Origin: Pycnococcus provasolii
Lineage: Eukaryota; Chlorophyta; Pseudoscourfieldiophyceae; Pseudoscourfieldiales; Pycnococcaceae
DNA: 64,000 nt
Assembly: GCA_938743325.2 (NCBI GenBank)
Contig: OW568865.1
Location: forward strand, 496,001 to 560,000
Direction of reading: 5' to 3'
Shown: positions 60,769 through 64,000 of the stretch, in pieces
How the letters are laid out: every line of letters starts with the position of its first letter
How positions within the stretch are numbered: position 1 is the first letter of the stretch
Made by a program: the position numbers and the translations under genes
Notes under the pieces: model-generated
Seen by the model: only the letters and a program-made list of their open reading frames with translations
Databases searched by the model: none
Told to the model about the DNA's origin: nothing

Positions 60769-62559
60769 TCATTTTCCGACGCAGTAGGTGGAAAACAAAC
60801 GCGAGAGAACAGCCTCCTCGAGCTCCTCCTCGACAAGTTCCTCCTCGGCGCTGCCGTGATGGCCAAGACGAGCCCTCGCGCGTCGCCTAACGCCCGTGAT
60901 TTCTAGCAGTGCGCTCGCCGCGTCGCGTACGTGAGGAACCAGAACGTCGATGGGTACGCCGGCATGCGCGTCGCTCAGGAACGCGTCCGCCGCGACGCGC
61001 GCGCGGATGAGCGCCTCAGCCTGACGCTCGCTCACAGTCCATCCAACATTCGTGGCTTTCGGAGACAGCACCGCGCGCACTCCCTCGCGAAGGTCGTCAA
61101 GACCTTTGCCCGTCGTCGCGGAGACTTCCACGACGCGATCAAACGATGCCTCGTCCGGATGCCTGTTCGACGGCGCTGCCACGTCAATCTTGTTATACAC
61201 GAGAATGGTGGGAACGGCAAGTCGCATTTTGCTGTCACCGTTGCTTGAATCGGAGGTGGAAGAAGCGACGATGCCACCCCCTCCCACGAGGGCACGCCAC
61301 GCGACATCGTCCTCTGCACCGAATCCAGCATCCGAGTCGACAACGAAGAGCACGGCATCGCAGGTGGCGGCGGCGCGAGCAGACCGTTGCATGCCCTGCC
61401 TTTCGATGTCATCGACCTGAGCACCGTCGTCGACGCCTTGGCTATCCGATCGAAGGCCGGCGGTGTCGAGAAAGGTGACGGGCACGCCTCCCAGGCTCGA
61501 CACGGCTGAGACGACGTCGCGTGTTGTGCCAGGCACATCTGCTACGATGGCGGCGTCAGACTCGCTGAGGGCATTCAGCAGGGAGCTCTTTCCCGCATTC
61601 ACGCGTCCGCAAAGCGCGACCCGAGCCCCCGCTCGCAGAAGTTCTCCGGCTCGCCGCGTCTCGAGCGCACGCGCGATGGGTTCGTGCACGTCGCGCTTGA
61701 TCATGGACAGAACCTCTTCGTCGGAGAGTAGGTCAGGTATGTCATCCTCTGCAAAGTCTGTGGACGCTTCCAAAGACGCGAGTGCATCTAAGCACGCGTC
61801 TCTCGCTCGCGTCATGTCCGCCGCAAAGCTCGACCCCGCCGACGAGTCGCTGCTGCTGCGCTCGTCGACGAGCGCGCCGAGAGCGACGTCCGCCGCCTCC
61901 GCAGTTTGTGCGCTAACAAGCATACCAATGGACTCCGCCTGCATGAGGTCAATGCGACCGTTCACGTAAGCACGCAGCGTGAACTCGCCCGGTTCCGCCC
62001 TTCTGGCGCCTAGCTCGAAGAGCGCGTCGAGCACGCGTGCGGCGACGACTCCCGTTTCCGAGCCGTGCGTTTGAATCTCCACGACATCCTCGCGCGTGTA
62101 CGACCTCGGCGCTTTCATTGCGAACAAGAGGCACTCGTCAAGAAGAACTCTCGAGGTGGGGTGCACGGCGCGTCCAAAGTACACGCGGTGGCTTTCCGGC
62201 GTCCACTCCTCTTCTTTGTTCGTTCCCGCAGGTTCGAAGATGTGCGTCGCATATTCCAGCGCCTGCGGTCCACTGATTCGCACGACAGCCACTGCACCTC
62301 CGCACGGCGCAGTCACTAACGCGGCGATGGTATCTGATGAAATCGCCTCTTGCTGACTCGTCGCAGCGTTCGAATTTGATGCCCCAGGTCCAAGTCGACG
62401 ACGTCTCGTCGCAGGACGGTTGCCATGAACATGAGCAGATGCACCACAAGGGCCACGTGGTACAAGTCGTGCGTGCTTTAAGCAAGCACACCTCGTAAGA
62501 GAATGAACCGCCAACCTACCATGAACTTGAAATGAACGAAATGTGTGAAACCTTTTCAT
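60769..62559 (-). CDS. MNME: tRNA modification GTPase MnmE (organellar)
   Basis: 596 residues from ATG 62559; the frame opens earlier only at TTG. Residues 1-65 are a basic presequence (FHTFRSFQVHGRLAVHS). The folate-binding N-terminal domain starts IAALVTAPCGGAVAVVRISG and includes ARRAEPGEFTLRAYVNGR. The inserted G domain (about 305-490) has P-loop GRVNAGKSSLLNAL, VADVPGTTRD, DTAGLR and NKID. The C-terminus ends in YCVGK, the conserved Cys-containing motif needed for tRNA modification. With MnmG it modifies U34 of certain organellar tRNAs. All motifs are intact. A Ser-rich insert (ERSSSDSSAGSS) sits in the helical domain. Confidence 0.95.
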   Translation of the reverse strand: MKRFHTFRSFQVHGRLAVHSLTRCACLKHARLVPRGPCGASAHVHGNRPATRRRRLGPGASNSNAATSQQEAISSDTIAALVTAPCGGAVAVVRISGPQALEYATHIFEPAGTNKEEEWTPESHRVYFGRAVHPTSRVLLDECLLFAMKAPRSYTREDVVEIQTHGSETGVVAARVLDALFELGARRAEPGEFTLRAYVNGRIDLMQAESIGMLVSAQTAEAADVALGALVDERSSSDSSAGSSFAADMTRARDACLDALASLEASTDFAEDDIPDLLSDEEVLSMIKRDVHEPIARALETRRAGELLRAGARVALCGRVNAGKSSLLNALSESDAAIVADVPGTTRDVVSAVSSLGGVPVTFLDTAGLRSDSQGVDDGAQVDDIERQGMQRSARAAATCDAVLFVVDSDAGFGAEDDVAWRALVGGGGIVASSTSDSSNGDSKMRLAVPTILVYNKIDVAAPSNRHPDEASFDRVVEVSATTGKGLDDLREGVRAVLSPKATNVGWTVSERQAEALIRARVAADAFLSDAHAGVPIDVLVPHVRDAASALLEITGVRRRARARLGHHGSAEEELVEEELEEAVLSRLFSTYCVGK

Positions 62560-62946
62560 ACTTTGCAACGGAAAGGAAAGATGTGACACAAAAGATAAAG
62601 GACACACACAAAATCTGTCAGTGCAGTGGTTACGTGATACGTGTATACACGTGTGACGTGGCACAGAATACTTGAATGAGACGACACGAACACGACACGA
62701 AGGGAAGGGAGGATGGGAAGGGCATCGGCGGCGGCGCGTGTTGTTTTTCCCACCACAGGCGTGAGCAGTTGAAACCCCCAATCCATCAATCGATAGTTCT
62801 GTGTTTGGGGGTTCCGTGCCCGGGGGAGAGGTGGCTCACAAGGCTCACATATCATGGTATAGGTATGGCGTTCCCTTCATGACGGACTCATGCGTGGAAA
62901 GAAAGGTACCGTATACCCTAGGAATGGCGTGCACATCGTTTTACTT
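62560..62946. other. Intergenic region, no supported gene
   Basis: A 387-bp gap between two minus-strand genes, holding the MnmE promoter side (GTGATACGTGTATACACGTG palindrome at 62634-62653) and the 3' end of the ferredoxin-like gene. Confidence 0.5.
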
Positions 62947-63549
62947 TCAAAGCAGATTCAAAGGACGCATCACCTCCACCGCCACGGTGACGCCGTCCGT
63001 CTCCTTACTTAAAGTCAGCTGGCTCGCAAGACGCGCGTTATCCAAAAGCTCGTCCGTCTCCACGAGCTCCTCGTACGTCGTCAAAAGCAAGTCTTCCTCC
63101 TCCTTGGACCGCGGAGGGAACTTGTCGAGGAACGTGGGCTGCACGGTGACGCGGCATTCCTTCGACTTCACACCCCAAGTGCCCGCCGGCGCGTCGAACA
63201 GCGTCTTCAACTCCTCGTTGCAAATCTTGCGTCCTACTTCCGGGTTCTCGAAGATGCTGTCCAGCACGCTCGTACCCACACGTCCCTTGATCTGGTGCTT
63301 CTGTCCATCTGCGCTGAACACGTTCACGCTAACCGTCTCGACGTTTGGAAGCGCCGACGCGAACGCGCGGAACGGGACTGGAAAAGCAAGTGGCGAGGCC
63401 GATTTGCCGTAATTACTACCCCTAGCAGCGAGTGAGGCAGCTGAAGACGAAGACAACCCCAAAGACAACGCCGATGAGGACGACGCTGCCCTCCTAAGAG
63501 TCCGAGAGAGCGTATGAACGACACTAAGAGCGGCAGGCATGGCGGCCAT
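62947..63549 (-). CDS. Ferredoxin-fold mitochondrial protein without Fe-S cysteines, C1-FDX-like
   Basis: 200 residues from ATG 63549. Residues 1-65 are a typical mitochondrial presequence (VVHTLSRTLRRAASSSSALS). The remainder follows the adrenodoxin-type order: first strands VSVNVFSADGQKHQIKGRVG, a helix SVLDSIFENPEVGRK, CNEELK, a loop and helix region, and a last part EEEDLLLTTYEELVETDELLDNARLASQLTL that strongly resembles [2Fe-2S] ferredoxins (E-x-D-x-L-x-x-A-R-L-x-S-Q-L). But only two Cys remain (CNEE and KECRV), where a cluster needs four. This matches C1-FDX, the ferredoxin-like bridge subunit of plant and algal complex I. Complex I membership is an inference. Confidence 0.78.
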   Translation of the reverse strand: MAAMPAALSVVHTLSRTLRRAASSSSALSLGLSSSSAASLAARGSNYGKSASPLAFPVPFRAFASALPNVETVSVNVFSADGQKHQIKGRVGTSVLDSIFENPEVGRKICNEELKTLFDAPAGTWGVKSKECRVTVQPTFLDKFPPRSKEEEDLLLTTYEELVETDELLDNARLASQLTLSKETDGVTVAVEVMRPLNLL

Positions 63550-63801
63550 GCTTGGAGTGAGCCCTCCCGAGGTGGACGAATGAATACCTATTCGCCTGGG
63601 AAACCCTCGAGAGGCGAGAGGCGAGAGGCGAAAAACGGAGGAGGAGAGGAGGAAAAACCAGGGGAGGAACTTCCAGCTTAGAGGGTAGGACTATTCGGGA
63701 TCCCTTCGAGAACCAAAGCTCTTTTTTGCTTAATTGGCCTGGCCCATTCATTTCACCTTGCCCATTATTCTAATCACCTTGCACATGAATTCACCTTGCA
63801 C
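63550..63801. promoter_or_regulatory. Divergent promoter region at right edge
   Basis: A 252-bp spacer with a GAGAGGCGAGAGGCGAGAGG repeat (63609-63629) and three TTCACCTTGC-type repeats (63749-63803) just upstream of the plus-strand ATG. Confidence 0.45.
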
Positions 63802-64000
63802 ATGAACCTTGACGAACCGGCGACAAACCAACCGGCAGAAGATGGCGCAGCGACGACGGAACCTTCAACCAAACACCACAACGTCGCAAGTGAAGGCTCG
63901 GCGACAGCAGACGTCAGCAACGCCGAAGCCAGACGGAGTGTGACAGTAGTTCTTCTCGAGGACAACGTAGGCGCGGTGACGAGAGAGATGGTGAAGGAAA
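63802..64000 (+). CDS. Hypothetical protein, N-terminal part only
   Basis: An ATG at 63802 opens a frame to the right edge (66 codons plus one base). The first 45 residues are disordered (Thr/Ala/Glu-rich). A hydrophobic strand and helix then begin (RRSVTVVLLEDNVGAVTREM), which looks like the start of a folded domain. Too little is visible to name it. The competing minus frame (63774-63965) appears to be its antisense shadow. Confidence 0.45.
   Translation, partial: MNLDEPATNQPAEDGAATTEPSTKHHNVASEGSATADVSNAEARRSVTVVLLEDNVGAVTREMVKE

Overview
The window is nuclear DNA of a eukaryote, most likely a flagellate green alga (Viridiplantae, probably a prasinophyte-grade or core chlorophyte picoeukaryote). 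Support comes from several genes: a plant-type violaxanthin de-epoxidase-related protein, a plant-type fused dehydroquinate dehydratase/shikimate dehydrogenase, a plastid DUF1997 protein, proline-rich (SPPPP) extracellular proteins, a cysteine-poor ferredoxin-fold protein like the plant/algal complex I subunit C1-FDX, and two cilium/centriole-type proteins (LRRIQ1-like and CEP78-like). DNA is GC-rich, genes are dense (about 40 in 64 kb) and nearly all are single-exon. One clear GT-AG intron was found, in the NYN ribonuclease gene. No rRNA, tRNA, CRISPR or viral element was seen.

Left third (1-23.2 kb): a 3'-truncated secreted filamin-like protein, nucleoporin Nup205, an orphan gene, a RING-H2 E3 ligase, VDE-related protein, DUF1997, a membrane-anchored Ala/Pro-rich protein, a secreted RCC1/BLIP-II-like propeller built from exact 180-nt repeats, TAF12, a small ORF overlapping an FBXO9-like F-box gene by ATGA, a Tudor-like protein, a TruA pseudouridine synthase and a small orphan. 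Middle (23.2-41.6 kb): a 768-bp transposon-like element with 97-bp terminal inverted repeats that carry telomere-like sequence, an RlmI-like methyltransferase, two orphans, LST8 (TORC1), the shikimate enzyme, a twin-CX9C protein, a tautomerase-like protein, mitochondrial GrpE, a giant LRR/IQ protein, a coiled-coil ORF and a second 747-bp element sharing the core of the first. Right third (41.7-64 kb): ERO1, a secreted Lys-rich-linker protein, a NAK-like kinase, a spliced Zc3h12a-type NYN ribonuclease, an ankyrin-RING protein, CEP78-like, a LamG-glycosyltransferase-like protein, a helicase-associated-repeat protein, a GNAT acetyltransferase, an orphan, MnmE, the C1-FDX-like protein and a gene start running off the right edge.

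Neighbouring genes do not form pathways in general. What organises the region is the layout: most genes are divergent or convergent pairs, and many of the short divergent promoters hold telomere-like (TTAGGG-type) repeats. Start codons were chosen as the first ATG consistent with targeting sequences or conserved domains, because several long frames begin only at TTG/GTG. All functions are by recognition of sequence features; no searches were run.
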